This document shows, one piece after another, positions 27,635-36,793 of a stretch of 64,000 bases of DNA. Numbering within the stretch: the first letter of the stretch is position 1; each line of letters opens with the position of its first letter. The stretch lies in NCBI GenBank assembly GCA_963691835.1, contig OY829383.1:248001-312000 (forward strand), given 5' to 3'. Under the pieces are notes generated by a model, which ran no database searches, was not told the DNA's origin, and was given only the letters and a program-made list of their open reading frames with translations. Source of the DNA: G963691835 sp963691835. GTDB lineage: Bacteria > Pseudomonadota > Alphaproteobacteria > Thalassobaculales > Thalassobaculaceae. Made by a program: the position numbers and the translations under genes.

Positions 27635-28813
27635 CTAGGACAAGGCCTCGTCGAACGGGACCGTCGACAGGATTTCGGTGCCCGTTTCCGTCACCAGAAC
27701 CTGCTGTTCCAGCTTCACGCCTTCACCACCGGTCTCCGAACCGACGAAGCTTTCAATGCACATGACCATGCCGGCTTCGATCTCACCGTCGTAGCCGTCG
27801 TGGGGCCAGTCTTCCCAATGGGCGATCTTGGGCCACTCATCGCTCATCCCCGCGCCATGCGCGAGGCAGGGATAGCGGTGCGCGCGAAACGGGGGCGGCT
27901 GCCTGAACGCCTTCTCCGAGAACTCCCGGAAGCCGAGGCCCGGGCGCACCATGTCCATGTTGTACGCGATCTCGTCCTGAGCCCGGCGATGCAGGTCCCG
28001 TTGCGCCGCGGTGGCCGGCCCATCACCGCAAATGCAAGCGCGGGACACATCCGCGAAGTATCCGTGCGGCCCGACCATGTCCGTGTCGAAGGACACCATG
28101 TCCCCCGCCTGGATCACACGGTCAGTCGCCTCCTGGAGCCAGGGATTTGTCCGGGGGCCGGACGCCAGCATGCGGCCGTCGATCCAGCGGCCCCCATGGG
28201 CGATGTTGACGGCGTGAAGTTGCGCCCACACTTCGTTTTCCGTGACCCCCGGCCGAAGCCACCGCTTCATTGCGTCAATGCCGAGCCCCGCGACCTCAAC
28301 CGCCCGGCGGATCAACGACACTTCCTCGGGCGACTTGATCGACCGTGCCTTCTCCATCAGACCGCCCGCGTCGACAACCTCGAAACCGACCTCCAGGAAC
28401 GCCTGAACCACACTGGCGTCGAACCGCTCAAGCGCCACACGGGCGCGCCCTGTGAACCGGGAGCGGAGAAGGTCCGCGAACTGCCGGGCCCGGTCGGTCA
28501 GGTCGAGGCCGCCGTCGAAATGAGACAGGTTCAAGGAGGGCAGATACTCCCCGACCAAGGGGCTTTCCTGCATATAGGAGCCGCACGAAGCCACGTGCCC
28601 ATCCGCCCAAACCATGACGCTGAAGGTTGGGATTCTGGATTGGAAGGACTGGTACTCTTCGAAATCGATGGCGAACTGGAGCGAGACGGGATTGCTGAGA
28701 ACCGCAACGTCCACATCCGCCGCCGCCAAGACCCCGCATAGACGATTCAATCGGTAGTGCCGAACCGCATCAAGAACCGGATCCTCAAGGGATTCAATGT
28801 GGCTGACAGACAT
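27635..28813 (-). CDS. M24 metalloenzyme, DddP-like (putative DMSP lyase)
   Basis: 392 aa, pita-bread fold. Six metal ligands can be placed: Asp243 and Asp245 (SFDTDMVG), Asp255, His319 (LAHGAG), Glu354 (CIESF) and Glu369 (KLEQQ). Adding 52 gives the published ligand set of DddP from Ruegeria lacuscaerulensis (295, 297, 307, 371, 406, 421, from memory), and Tyr314 and Asp325 fall where DddP has its catalytic Tyr and Asp. DddP splits dimethylsulfoniopropionate to dimethyl sulfide and acrylate. A generic Xaa-Pro peptidase of the same family remains the alternative. No signal peptide. The ATG at 28813 is chosen over 28861. It is divergent from a glutathione transferase. Confidence 0.9.
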   Translation of the reverse strand: MSVSHIESLEDPVLDAVRHYRLNRLCGVLAAADVDVAVLSNPVSLQFAIDFEEYQSFQSRIPTFSVMVWADGHVASCGSYMQESPLVGEYLPSLNLSHFDGGLDLTDRARQFADLLRSRFTGRARVALERFDASVVQAFLEVGFEVVDAGGLMEKARSIKSPEEVSLIRRAVEVAGLGIDAMKRWLRPGVTENEVWAQLHAVNIAHGGRWIDGRMLASGPRTNPWLQEATDRVIQAGDMVSFDTDMVGPHGYFADVSRACICGDGPATAAQRDLHRRAQDEIAYNMDMVRPGLGFREFSEKAFRQPPPFRAHRYPCLAHGAGMSDEWPKIAHWEDWPHDGYDGEIEAGMVMCIESFVGSETGGEGVKLEQQVLVTETGTEILSTVPFDEALS

Positions 28814-29035
28814 CCTAGACCGCCTGATCTGAACTGGGACAAATGTACCGGCCTGTACCATCTCCGATAGAAGCTAAGATATTGAGGTATAAGGAAGACT
28901 GCTGTTCGCAAACCGACACCGGCAGTGACGTTTTTCGGCCCATTATCGCGTTCTGGAAAGGCGGCTCCTCATAGGCCCGGGCGTGCTAACCTCGGCCCTC
29001 TCTGTCGGATCGACACACTCGGATGGGCGGCCAGA

Positions 29036-29680
29036 ATGACGGGCATCGTTCTCTACAGCATTCCCCCAAGCCTCTACTGCGCGAAGCTGCGTGTCGTGCT
29101 CCGATACAAGAAGCTGGATTGGACGGAAGTGCCGCCGCCGGGAGGGTACGGATCGGACGCTTACAAGGAGGTCGTTCCGTCAGGCAACATCCCAGCACTC
29201 GAGCACGACGGCCTCCTCCTCGGCGACAGCGAAGCCATCGCGGAGCATCTTGAGGAGGTCTTTCCCGAGCCGCCCCTGTTGCCAAGCGATCCCCGAGACC
29301 GCGCCAAGGTCAGAGAGCTCTCCCGGTTTCATGACACGCGGCTGGAACCGGAACTCCGGAAGCTGTTTCCTTATCTGAAGGGACGGCAGCCGTTGCCGGA
29401 TGAGGTGTTGGCGGCGCAGTCGATGGCACTCTCCCAACGCTTGGGTCAATTGGGCACGTTGCTTGGTGCGGAAAGTAACGACGACAGCCCACTGTCGCTC
29501 GCGGACTGCGGCTTCCCGATGTCCTTCACATGGATCGAGGCGCTCAAGCCCCACATGGGGCTGACCGTGACGTGGCCGGACCGGGTGACGGCTTGGCGCG
29601 AAAGGCGGGCCAAGATCGGGGCTTTGTCAGATGAATTGGCCTCCTACCGCGCGGCTCTGACCAACTGGCTCGAGGATTGA
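29036..29680 (+). CDS. Glutathione S-transferase family protein
   Basis: 214 aa with an N-terminal thioredoxin-like domain (residues 1-78: VLYSIPPSLYCAKLRVVLRY, then the cis-Pro loop SGNIPALE and the DSEAIAEHLEE glutathione-binding motif) and an all-helical C-terminal domain. It conjugates or reduces small electrophiles; the specific substrate is unknown. The active-site Ser/Cys is in the PPSLYCAK stretch. The gene is divergent from the DddP-like gene with 222 bp between, so acrylate or other electrophile detoxification is a tempting but unproven link. Start ATG 29036 is chosen over 28925. Confidence 0.9.
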   Translation: MTGIVLYSIPPSLYCAKLRVVLRYKKLDWTEVPPPGGYGSDAYKEVVPSGNIPALEHDGLLLGDSEAIAEHLEEVFPEPPLLPSDPRDRAKVRELSRFHDTRLEPELRKLFPYLKGRQPLPDEVLAAQSMALSQRLGQLGTLLGAESNDDSPLSLADCGFPMSFTWIEALKPHMGLTVTWPDRVTAWRERRAKIGALSDELASYRAALTNWLED

Positions 29681-29811
29681 GGTGCCCAGTCCGGTACGCC
29701 CCATGTTGCTCCCCATGGCACTCCCCAAGGTGCGAGCCTGCTTGACATGCTTGCCCGGCGCCCCCTTATGACCTCCAGGCCTCTGGCCGCCACCATCTGA
29801 GAGGTTTGACC

Positions 29812-30792
29812 ATGGAAGCGTTCCAGCCGAGCCCGTTTCTCGTATTCGTGATCGCGGTCGCCGTCGTCGGCTTCCTGGTCCTCTACAACGCGGTGAAGAT
29901 CGTCCCCCAGGCGATGGAGTGGACCGTCGAACGTTTTGGCCGCTATACGCGGACACTCAGGCCCGGTCTTCATCTTATCGTACCGTTCATCGACAAGGTC
30001 GGCACGCGTCTGTCCATGCGGGAAACCGTTCTCGACATCGCGGGTCAGGACGTCATCACCATGGACAACGCGACAGTCACGGCCGACGGCATCGTGTTCT
30101 TCCAGGTGATCGACGCTGCCAAGGCAGCCTACGAGGTCAACGATCTTGAGCAATCGATGACAGCACTGGCGATGACCAACATTCGCTCGGTCATCGGCTC
30201 CATGGCGCTCGACGACGTGCTTTCCCGCCGGGATGAGATCAACGACAAGCTTCTCCGAGTGATCGACAACGCGACAAATCCTTGGGGCGTGAAAGTCACC
30301 CGGATCGAGATCAAGGATCTGACGCCCCCCGCCGACCTCGTCTCCGCCATGAACCAACAGATGCGGGCCGAGCGTCAGAAACGGGCCGAAGTCCTTCAGG
30401 CCGAGGGCGACAAGCAAGCTGCCATCCTCCGCGCAGAGGGTGAGAAGCAGTCCGCAATCCTTCAGGCCGAAGGACGGAAAGAAGCGGCTTTCCGGGACGC
30501 GGAGGCACGGGAGCGGGAGGCCAAGGCGGAAGGCAAGGCGACGGAATCCCTGTCGCAGGCAATCTCTGAAGGCAGCCCCCAGGCGGTGAACTACTTCATC
30601 GCCCAGCGATACGTTGACGCGTTCCAAAAACTTGCGGAAGCGAACAACCAAAAGGTCATTCTTCTGCCCATGGAGGCGACCGGTTTGCTTTCCTCGATCG
30701 GCGGTGTGGCCGAGCTCGCGAAATCGGCGTTGAGTGGCGGCAGCGGCGACTCCCAAGAGCCCCGGGGCCCGTGGGATCAGAAGCCTTCCTGA
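29812..30792 (+). CDS. SPFH/stomatin-like protein, QmcA type
   Basis: 326-aa membrane-associated scaffold. One N-terminal transmembrane segment (VIAVAVVGFLVLYNAV), the SPFH/band 7 domain (residues 25-200: QAMEWTVERFGRY, RPGLHLIVPFIDKV) and a long coiled coil rich in E, K, A (about 200-275). It pairs with the NfeD protein 53 bases downstream, a common two-gene arrangement in membrane microdomain quality control. ATG 29812 has GAGG 7 bases upstream; a TTG at 29806 is in frame but poorer. Confidence 0.94.
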   Translation: MEAFQPSPFLVFVIAVAVVGFLVLYNAVKIVPQAMEWTVERFGRYTRTLRPGLHLIVPFIDKVGTRLSMRETVLDIAGQDVITMDNATVTADGIVFFQVIDAAKAAYEVNDLEQSMTALAMTNIRSVIGSMALDDVLSRRDEINDKLLRVIDNATNPWGVKVTRIEIKDLTPPADLVSAMNQQMRAERQKRAEVLQAEGDKQAAILRAEGEKQSAILQAEGRKEAAFRDAEAREREAKAEGKATESLSQAISEGSPQAVNYFIAQRYVDAFQKLAEANNQKVILLPMEATGLLSSIGGVAELAKSALSGGSGDSQEPRGPWDQKPS

Positions 30793-30845
30793 CGCCCAGC
30801 CATTCAATGTTAAGCTCCGGTTTCGGCTAGCTCCCGGGAGGGTGA

Positions 30846-31361
30846 ATGGACGCGTATATCGGCTGGGTCCTTCAGGACATCACACCATGGCATTGGTGGG
30901 CGCTTGGCGTGATGCTGGGCGGCGTTGAGATCATCGCCCCGACCACGTTCTTCCTGTTTCCCGCTGTCACCGCGGGTCTGATGGGCCTGATCGTGATTGT
31001 CTTTCCGGAAATGGATTGGCGGTTACAGCTCCTGATCTACGCGCCCTTGGCGATCGCGACGACGTTTGGCTGGCGCCGCTGGTACCGCAAGCACCCGATC
31101 GCGACCGATCATCCGAACCTCAACGACCGTATGGCGGCGATGAAAGGCAAGCGCGCCACGCTGGTCCAGCCGATGCTCGTGGGCGAAGCCCAAGCGAAAC
31201 TGAACGACACCACGATCTGGTTCGTCCGGGCGGAAGACCCGATCTCACTGCCGGAGGGTCATCCGGTGGAGATCATAGATGTCGACCAGGGCACCTTGAT
31301 CGTCCGGCCACTGGAGCCGGTCGAGCCCGTTGGCAAGAACGGGGCCGCCGACCCCGCCTGA
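30846..31361 (+). CDS. NfeD family protein
   Basis: 171 aa. Membrane segments at about residues 16-38, 40-58 and 60-78, then an OB-fold NfeD C-terminal domain (about 95-160: KRATLVQPMLVGEAQ). It partners the upstream SPFH protein, as in YbbK/YbbL-type pairs, and likely aids its localisation. ATG 30846 is preceded by GGGAGGGTGA. Inner membrane. Confidence 0.93.
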   Translation: MDAYIGWVLQDITPWHWWALGVMLGGVEIIAPTTFFLFPAVTAGLMGLIVIVFPEMDWRLQLLIYAPLAIATTFGWRRWYRKHPIATDHPNLNDRMAAMKGKRATLVQPMLVGEAQAKLNDTTIWFVRAEDPISLPEGHPVEIIDVDQGTLIVRPLEPVEPVGKNGAADPA

Positions 31362-31509
31362 TCGGTCACCCCTAGAAAACTGCGGATTTGAAGAGGTCCT
31401 GCTTGTTCCCGCGACGTCACGGGATGTCGCACTCGGTCGAACGTCGCTGGACGATCCAGCCAAACTCCGAACACTTAAGTCCGGCGAGCCGGTGTTGGAG
31501 AATACGACG

Positions 31510-32802
31510 ATGGGGAACGATGGGGGCACGGACTGGCTCGGCCAGTCGGGAAAGACCCGCTATTCCGTCTGGAGCTTGGTGCGCAATGCGCTGGCCTATC
31601 ATCAAGACTGGCAGCGGGCGTGGCGCGCGCCTGAACCGAAGGCCGAGTATGACGTGATCGTCGTCGGTGGCGGTGGACATGGGCTGGCGACCGCCTACTA
31701 CTTGGCCTCCGTCCATGGGATTACGAATGTGGCGGTCCTTGAGAAGGGGTGGCTCGGCGGCGGCAATACCGGCCGGAACACAACCATCATCCGCTCCAAC
31801 TATCTGTGGGATGAGAGTGCGGCGATCTATGAGCATGCGCTGAAGCTTTGGGAGGGTCTGTCCCAGGAGCTCAATTTCAACGTCATGTTCAGCCAGCGCG
31901 GCGTCCTCACCCTCGCCCACAGCGAGCACGAGCTGCGGCAGATGACCCGCCGGGTCGAGGCCATCCGTCTGAACGGCATCGACTCCGAGGTCAAAACCCC
32001 AGCCCAGATCAAAGAGATTGTGCCGATCATCAACACGGATCCGACGATCCGTTACCCGGTGATGGGCGGCTTCTTCCAACAGCGTGGCGGCACAGCCCGG
32101 CATGATGCGGTTGCCTGGGGATACGCGCGGGCAGCCGATGCCTTGGGTGTAGACATCATTCAGAACTGTGAGGTGACGGCCATTCACCGTGACGGCGGCC
32201 GGGTCACGGGTGTCGAGACCACCAAGGGTACGATTAAGGCGAAGAAGGTGGCATGCGTCGCCTCCGGCCATTCCGGCCTCCTGGCGGGCATGGCCGGCGT
32301 GCGCCTTCCGGTGGAAAGTCGGCCGCTTCAGGCGCTTGTGTCGGAACCCATCAAGCCAATCTGCGACACGGTGATCATGTCAAACGCCGTCCACATGTAT
32401 GTCAGCCAGTCCGACAAAGGCGAGCTGGTCATGGGGGCCGGGACGGATGCCTTCAACTCCTTCGGACAGCGCGGATCGCTCCCGGTGATTGAGCATATGC
32501 TGGCGGCGGCGGTGGAGCTTTATCCCATCTTCTCGCGACTGCGGGTCCTGCGGACCTGGGGCGGCATCGTGGACACCTGCCCCGACGCCTCCCCCATCAT
32601 CTCCAAGACCGAGGTGGACGGATTGTACTTCAACTGCGGTTGGGGAACCGGCGGCTTCAAGGCGACACCGGGCTCCGGCCATGTCTTCGCCGACCTCGTT
32701 GCCCGGGATGAGCCGAATGACATTGCGGGCCCGTTCTCGCTGAAGCGGTTCGAGGGCGGATACCTGATCGACGAACACGGCGCCGCCGGCGTCGCGCACT
32801 AA
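31510..32802 (+). CDS. soxB: Sarcosine oxidase beta subunit
   Basis: 430 aa. The FAD dinucleotide motif VVGGGGHGLATAYYLA begins near residue 51, followed by EKGWLGGGNTGRNTTIIRSN, matching SoxB. Oxidises sarcosine to glycine, formaldehyde (as 5,10-methylene-THF) and hydrogen peroxide, together with SoxA, D and G. First gene of soxBDAG, in cytosol. ATG 31510 has TTGGAG 9 bases upstream; the frame extends to 31330 inside nfeD and is not favoured. Downstream genes follow at 13 bp, then GTGA and ATGGCTGA overlaps, indicating one operon. Confidence 0.96.
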   Translation: MGNDGGTDWLGQSGKTRYSVWSLVRNALAYHQDWQRAWRAPEPKAEYDVIVVGGGGHGLATAYYLASVHGITNVAVLEKGWLGGGNTGRNTTIIRSNYLWDESAAIYEHALKLWEGLSQELNFNVMFSQRGVLTLAHSEHELRQMTRRVEAIRLNGIDSEVKTPAQIKEIVPIINTDPTIRYPVMGGFFQQRGGTARHDAVAWGYARAADALGVDIIQNCEVTAIHRDGGRVTGVETTKGTIKAKKVACVASGHSGLLAGMAGVRLPVESRPLQALVSEPIKPICDTVIMSNAVHMYVSQSDKGELVMGAGTDAFNSFGQRGSLPVIEHMLAAAVELYPIFSRLRVLRTWGGIVDTCPDASPIISKTEVDGLYFNCGWGTGGFKATPGSGHVFADLVARDEPNDIAGPFSLKRFEGGYLIDEHGAAGVAH

Positions 32803-32815
32803 GGGAGACCGGAAG

Positions 32816-33187
32816 ATGCTTATGATCCGATGCCCATGGTGCGGCGAGCGGGAAGAAACCGAGTTCCACTACGGTGGAGAGGCGCACAAGCTTCGTCCTC
32901 TCAATGCCGATGCGTTGAGCGACCGGGAATGGTCGGAGTACCTGTTCCTGAACCACAACCCCAAGGGTGTGTATCTGGAGCGCTGGTCACACGCGCGCGG
33001 CTGCCGCCGCTGGTTCAACATGGTGCGGGACACGGTCACCAGCGAGATCATCGAGATCTACCCGATGGGCTCCCTGCCGTCGTCCCCGGAAGGCAAAGCC
33101 GCCTATGAGAGCAATTGGCGCCGGCAGACCGCCGCCGAGGCCAATGCGAAAGGCGAAGCCGCGTCGAGTGAAGGAGACGGCGCGTGA
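32816..33187 (+). CDS. soxD: Sarcosine oxidase delta subunit
   Basis: 123-aa zinc-binding subunit of heterotetrameric sarcosine oxidase. The zinc ligands line up exactly with those known for the family: Cys6, Cys9 (CPWC), His59 and Cys63 (SHARGC). It starts 13 bases after soxB and overlaps the soxA start. The acidic tail ends SEGDGA. Confidence 0.96.
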   Translation: MLMIRCPWCGEREETEFHYGGEAHKLRPLNADALSDREWSEYLFLNHNPKGVYLERWSHARGCRRWFNMVRDTVTSEIIEIYPMGSLPSSPEGKAAYESNWRRQTAAEANAKGEAASSEGDGA

Positions 33188-36100
33188 GCACCCAAAGAAA
33201 CCGCCGGGCCGAAGGGGGCCGGATCGACCGGGAACGCCCGTTCCGGTTCACGTTCGACGGAAATACCTTCACGGGATACTCGGGCGATACGCTTGCCTCG
33301 GCCCTGCTCGCCAACGACATCCATCTCGTCGGCCGGAGCTTCAAGTACCACCGGCCCCGGGGCATTGTCGGCCTCGGCTCGGAAGAGCCGAACGCGATCA
33401 TCCAGCTTGGCGTCGGCGACCGGGGAGAGCCGAACATCCGGGCGACGCAGATCGAGCTTTATGATGGGCTGGTGGCCGAAAGCCAGAACCGGTGGCCGTC
33501 GCTTGATGCGGACGTGGGCGCCATCAACTCCGCTCTATCCCGCTTCTTCCCCGCCGGCTTCTACTACAAGACGTTCATGTGGCCGGCGAGTTGGTGGGAG
33601 AAATACGAGCACTTCATCCGCCATGCAGCGGGTCTCGGCAAGGCGGTGTCGGAGCGGGATCCCGACCGGTACGAGAAACGCCACGCCCATTGCGACGTGC
33701 TGGTGGTTGGTGGTGGACCCGCCGGACTGGCCGCCGCTCTGGCCGCCGGACGGAGCGGTGCGCGGGTCATCCTGGCGGATGAGCAGGCCAGCTTCGGCGG
33801 CGCCCTCCAGTCCGAGAACGATGTGCGCGTTGGCGGAGAGACGTCTCAGGCGTGGATCGAGGCCGCTGTGGCGGAACTGGCCGCCATGCCGGAGGTCACG
33901 CTGCTCCCCCGGACCACGGTCGCGGACTACCACGACCACAACTACCTGCTGGCTTTCGAGCGTGTGACGGACCACCTCGGCCCGGACGCGCCCGCGCATC
34001 TGCCCCGCCAGCGCTCGTGGCGCATCCGGGCGAAGCAGGTGGTCCTGGCGACGGGCGCCATCGAGCGGCCCTTGGTCTTCGCCGACAACGATCGGCCGGG
34101 CGTTATGCTGTCATCGGCAGTCCGAGGCTACGTCACCCGGTACGGTGTGGTACCCGGCGACAAGATCGTTGTGTTCACCAACAACGACGACGCCTACCGG
34201 ACGGCAATCTCCGCCAAGGATGCGGGGGCGGCGTTCGTTACAATCGTCGACGTCCGGGCGGAGGCCGCCGCTGGCTTGGTCGCGGCTGCCCGGGACCGGG
34301 GAATCGTCGTCTACCCCGCCCATGGCATCGTCGCGACGCGCGGTGGCCGACGGGTCAAGGAAGTCTCCTTGGCGCCCTTGACGGAAGGGGGCGTTGGGAC
34401 CGGCCGGATCGACGTCGACTGCGATCTGATCGCCATGTCCGGCGGCTGGACCCCGACGGTACACCTCCACTCGCAAAGCCGTGGCAAGCTCACTTGGCGG
34501 GACGATATCGCCGCCTTTGTGCCTGGTCTCGTCGTGCAGGCTGAAGCCTCGGCCGGTATGGCGAATGGGACTTTCGCACTCTCCGATGGCCTCGCCGAAG
34601 GCGATAAGGTCGGCCGGGAAGCGGCAGCGGCGGCTGGCTTCAACGGTGTCGAAGTTGCTGTTCCGGCTGCGGAAGAGCCGGCGCAAACGACCATTCAGCC
34701 GCTTTGGGTCGTCCCGGGTCTGAAACCTCTCGGGCGTGGGGCGAAGCACTTCGTCGACTTCCAGAACGATGTCACCGCGGCGGACGTGCAGTTGGCCGCT
34801 CGGGAAGGCTACATCTCTGTCGAGCATCTGAAACGCTACACAACGACCGGCATGGGGACCGATCAGGGCAAGACCTCCAACATCGCCGCCCTGGCCATCC
34901 TCGCCGACGTGCTCGGCGCCCCGATCCCCGGGGTGGGGACCACGACGTTCCGTCCGCCCTATACACCGTCGACGATCGGCGCCTATGGCGGTCGCGATGT
35001 CGGCGCGCTGTTCGACCCGACACGACTCACACCGACAGACCCCTGGGCCCGTTCGAACGGCGCCAAGTTCGAGCATGTGAGCCAATGGATGCGCGCCTGG
35101 TACTTCCCCAAGGATGGGGAGAAGATGGCGGATGCAGTGAACCGTGAGTGCCTCGCCGCCCGGAACGCTGTCGGTATCATGGATGCCAGCACACTCGGCA
35201 AGATCGACATCCAGGGCGCGGACGCAGCCGAGTTCCTCAACCGGATCTACACGAATGCCTGGCTGAAACTCGGGGTCGGCCGTTGCCGCTACGGGCTCAT
35301 GCTCAAAGAAGACGGCATGGTGATGGACGACGGTGTCACCACCCGCATCGCCGAGAACCACTTCCACATGACGACGACAACCGGCGGTGCCGCCCGGGTG
35401 CTCGACTGGCTGGAGGAATGGTCCCAGACCGAGTGGCCGGAGTTGGACGTGCGCTTCGCCTCGGTCACGGAACAGTGGGCGGTCGTGTCGATCTGCGGGC
35501 CCAAGAGCCGGGAGCTTTTGGCCGAGCTGTGCGACGACATCGATCTCTCTGACGACGCGTTCCCGTTCATGTCCATGCGGGAAGGCACGGTCGCCGGGCT
35601 GAACGCACGGGTCTTCCGCATCTCCTTCACGGGAGAGCATGCCTACGAAATCAACGTGCCCGCCCGTTACGGCCTCGCCCTCTGGGAGACGCTGATGGAG
35701 ACGGGGGAGCCATACGGCATTACCCCCTATGGGACAGAAGCGATGCACGTGCTCCGCGCGGAAGTTGGCTTCATCATCGTAGGCCAGGAAACCGACGGCA
35801 CTGTCGCCGCGACGGACCTCGAGATGGACTGGATCATCTCGAAGAAGAAACCCGATTTCGTCGGCAAGCGGTCACTCGTCCGAGAAGATCTGGTTAAGCC
35901 GGACCGGAAGCGCCTGGTTGGGCTTCTGACCGAGAAACCGGAGGAGGTCATTCCCGAGGGTGCGCAGATCGTGGCGGAGCTGAAACCAGCACCACCGATG
36001 ACCATGATCGGCCATGTGACCTCAAGCTACTACAGCGCGAATTGTGAGCGCTCGATCGCGATGGCGCTGGTCAAGGGTGGCCCCGACCGCATGGGAGAGA

Positions 36101-36192
36101 CGGTGACGATTCCTCTCGAAGGGCATCCGATCCGGGCCACCATTGTCGAGCCGAAGTTCTACGACCCGAGTGGGAGCAAGAAAGATGGCTGA
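33184..36192 (+). CDS. soxA: Sarcosine oxidase alpha subunit
   Basis: 1002 aa, NAD- and folate-binding subunit. N-terminal ferredoxin-like domain (residues 15-90: FTFDGNTFTGYSGDT), a Rossmann FAD/NAD domain with VVGGGPAGLAAALAAGRSG near residue 175, and a C-terminal aminomethyltransferase (GcvT-like) domain from about 610 that binds tetrahydrofolate to accept the methyl-derived formaldehyde. It starts with GTG 33184 overlapping the soxD stop (GTGA) and itself overlaps the start of soxG. Confidence 0.96.
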   Translation: MSTQRNRRAEGGRIDRERPFRFTFDGNTFTGYSGDTLASALLANDIHLVGRSFKYHRPRGIVGLGSEEPNAIIQLGVGDRGEPNIRATQIELYDGLVAESQNRWPSLDADVGAINSALSRFFPAGFYYKTFMWPASWWEKYEHFIRHAAGLGKAVSERDPDRYEKRHAHCDVLVVGGGPAGLAAALAAGRSGARVILADEQASFGGALQSENDVRVGGETSQAWIEAAVAELAAMPEVTLLPRTTVADYHDHNYLLAFERVTDHLGPDAPAHLPRQRSWRIRAKQVVLATGAIERPLVFADNDRPGVMLSSAVRGYVTRYGVVPGDKIVVFTNNDDAYRTAISAKDAGAAFVTIVDVRAEAAAGLVAAARDRGIVVYPAHGIVATRGGRRVKEVSLAPLTEGGVGTGRIDVDCDLIAMSGGWTPTVHLHSQSRGKLTWRDDIAAFVPGLVVQAEASAGMANGTFALSDGLAEGDKVGREAAAAAGFNGVEVAVPAAEEPAQTTIQPLWVVPGLKPLGRGAKHFVDFQNDVTAADVQLAAREGYISVEHLKRYTTTGMGTDQGKTSNIAALAILADVLGAPIPGVGTTTFRPPYTPSTIGAYGGRDVGALFDPTRLTPTDPWARSNGAKFEHVSQWMRAWYFPKDGEKMADAVNRECLAARNAVGIMDASTLGKIDIQGADAAEFLNRIYTNAWLKLGVGRCRYGLMLKEDGMVMDDGVTTRIAENHFHMTTTTGGAARVLDWLEEWSQTEWPELDVRFASVTEQWAVVSICGPKSRELLAELCDDIDLSDDAFPFMSMREGTVAGLNARVFRISFTGEHAYEINVPARYGLALWETLMETGEPYGITPYGTEAMHVLRAEVGFIIVGQETDGTVAATDLEMDWIISKKKPDFVGKRSLVREDLVKPDRKRLVGLLTEKPEEVIPEGAQIVAELKPAPPMTMIGHVTSSYYSANCERSIAMALVKGGPDRMGETVTIPLEGHPIRATIVEPKFYDPSGSKKDG

Positions 36193-36787
36193 TGCCGAGA
36201 TGCTGACCGCCCGGTCCCCTCTCGCGGGCGTTGCCAACCAGGGTGATGCACCAGCGAGCGACGCCGTCTCACTTTCGGAGATGCCTTTTGTCGGCAAACT
36301 GATCCTGCGCGGCGACAGCGGCGACAAGGCGTTCCTCTCTGCCGTATCCGGCGTCACCGGCATGGAGCCGCCTACCACACCGAACACCGCATCGGAGGCG
36401 GGAGAGACCGCGATCCTGTGGCTTGGGCCGGACGAGTGGTGGATCATCACCGCTCCGGGCGCTGAGTTCGACATCGCGGACAAGCTCCGCACCGCGCTCT
36501 CGAACCTGCGCGGCGCCGCGGTTACCGATCAGACGGATGCTTTCACGACGCTCCGCCTCACCGGCAGTGAAGCCCGAACGGTGTTGGAGAAAGGGTGCGC
36601 CATCGACCTCCATCCGCGCGCATTCACTCCCGGGAAGGTCGTTCGGACCGCCCTCGCGCTCTGCGACGTCACGCTGTGGCAACGGGATGACACGCCCGGC
36701 TACGCGATCTTCGTCCGGTCCAGCTTCGCACCATACGCATGGACGTGGCTGGTCGACGCGTCGTTGGAGTTCACCACCAGCGGCTGA
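36185..36787 (+). CDS. soxG: Sarcosine oxidase gamma subunit
   Basis: 200-aa GcvT-like small subunit, binding the alpha subunit. Family features: the GPDEWWIITAPG stretch near residue 95 and the EKGCAIDLHPRAF region near 140. The start at 36185 overlaps the soxA stop (ATGGCTGA); a frame from 36143 would be inside soxA. Last gene of soxBDAG; it ends 6 bp before the stop of the convergent nitrilase. Confidence 0.94.
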   Translation: MADAEMLTARSPLAGVANQGDAPASDAVSLSEMPFVGKLILRGDSGDKAFLSAVSGVTGMEPPTTPNTASEAGETAILWLGPDEWWIITAPGAEFDIADKLRTALSNLRGAAVTDQTDAFTTLRLTGSEARTVLEKGCAIDLHPRAFTPGKVVRTALALCDVTLWQRDDTPGYAIFVRSSFAPYAWTWLVDASLEFTTSG

Positions 36788-36793
36788 CGCGAC

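Noticed and set aside
34111..35748. 545-codon frame opposite soxA
   Set aside because: The sox operon is unambiguous; the antisense frame has no start context or family match.
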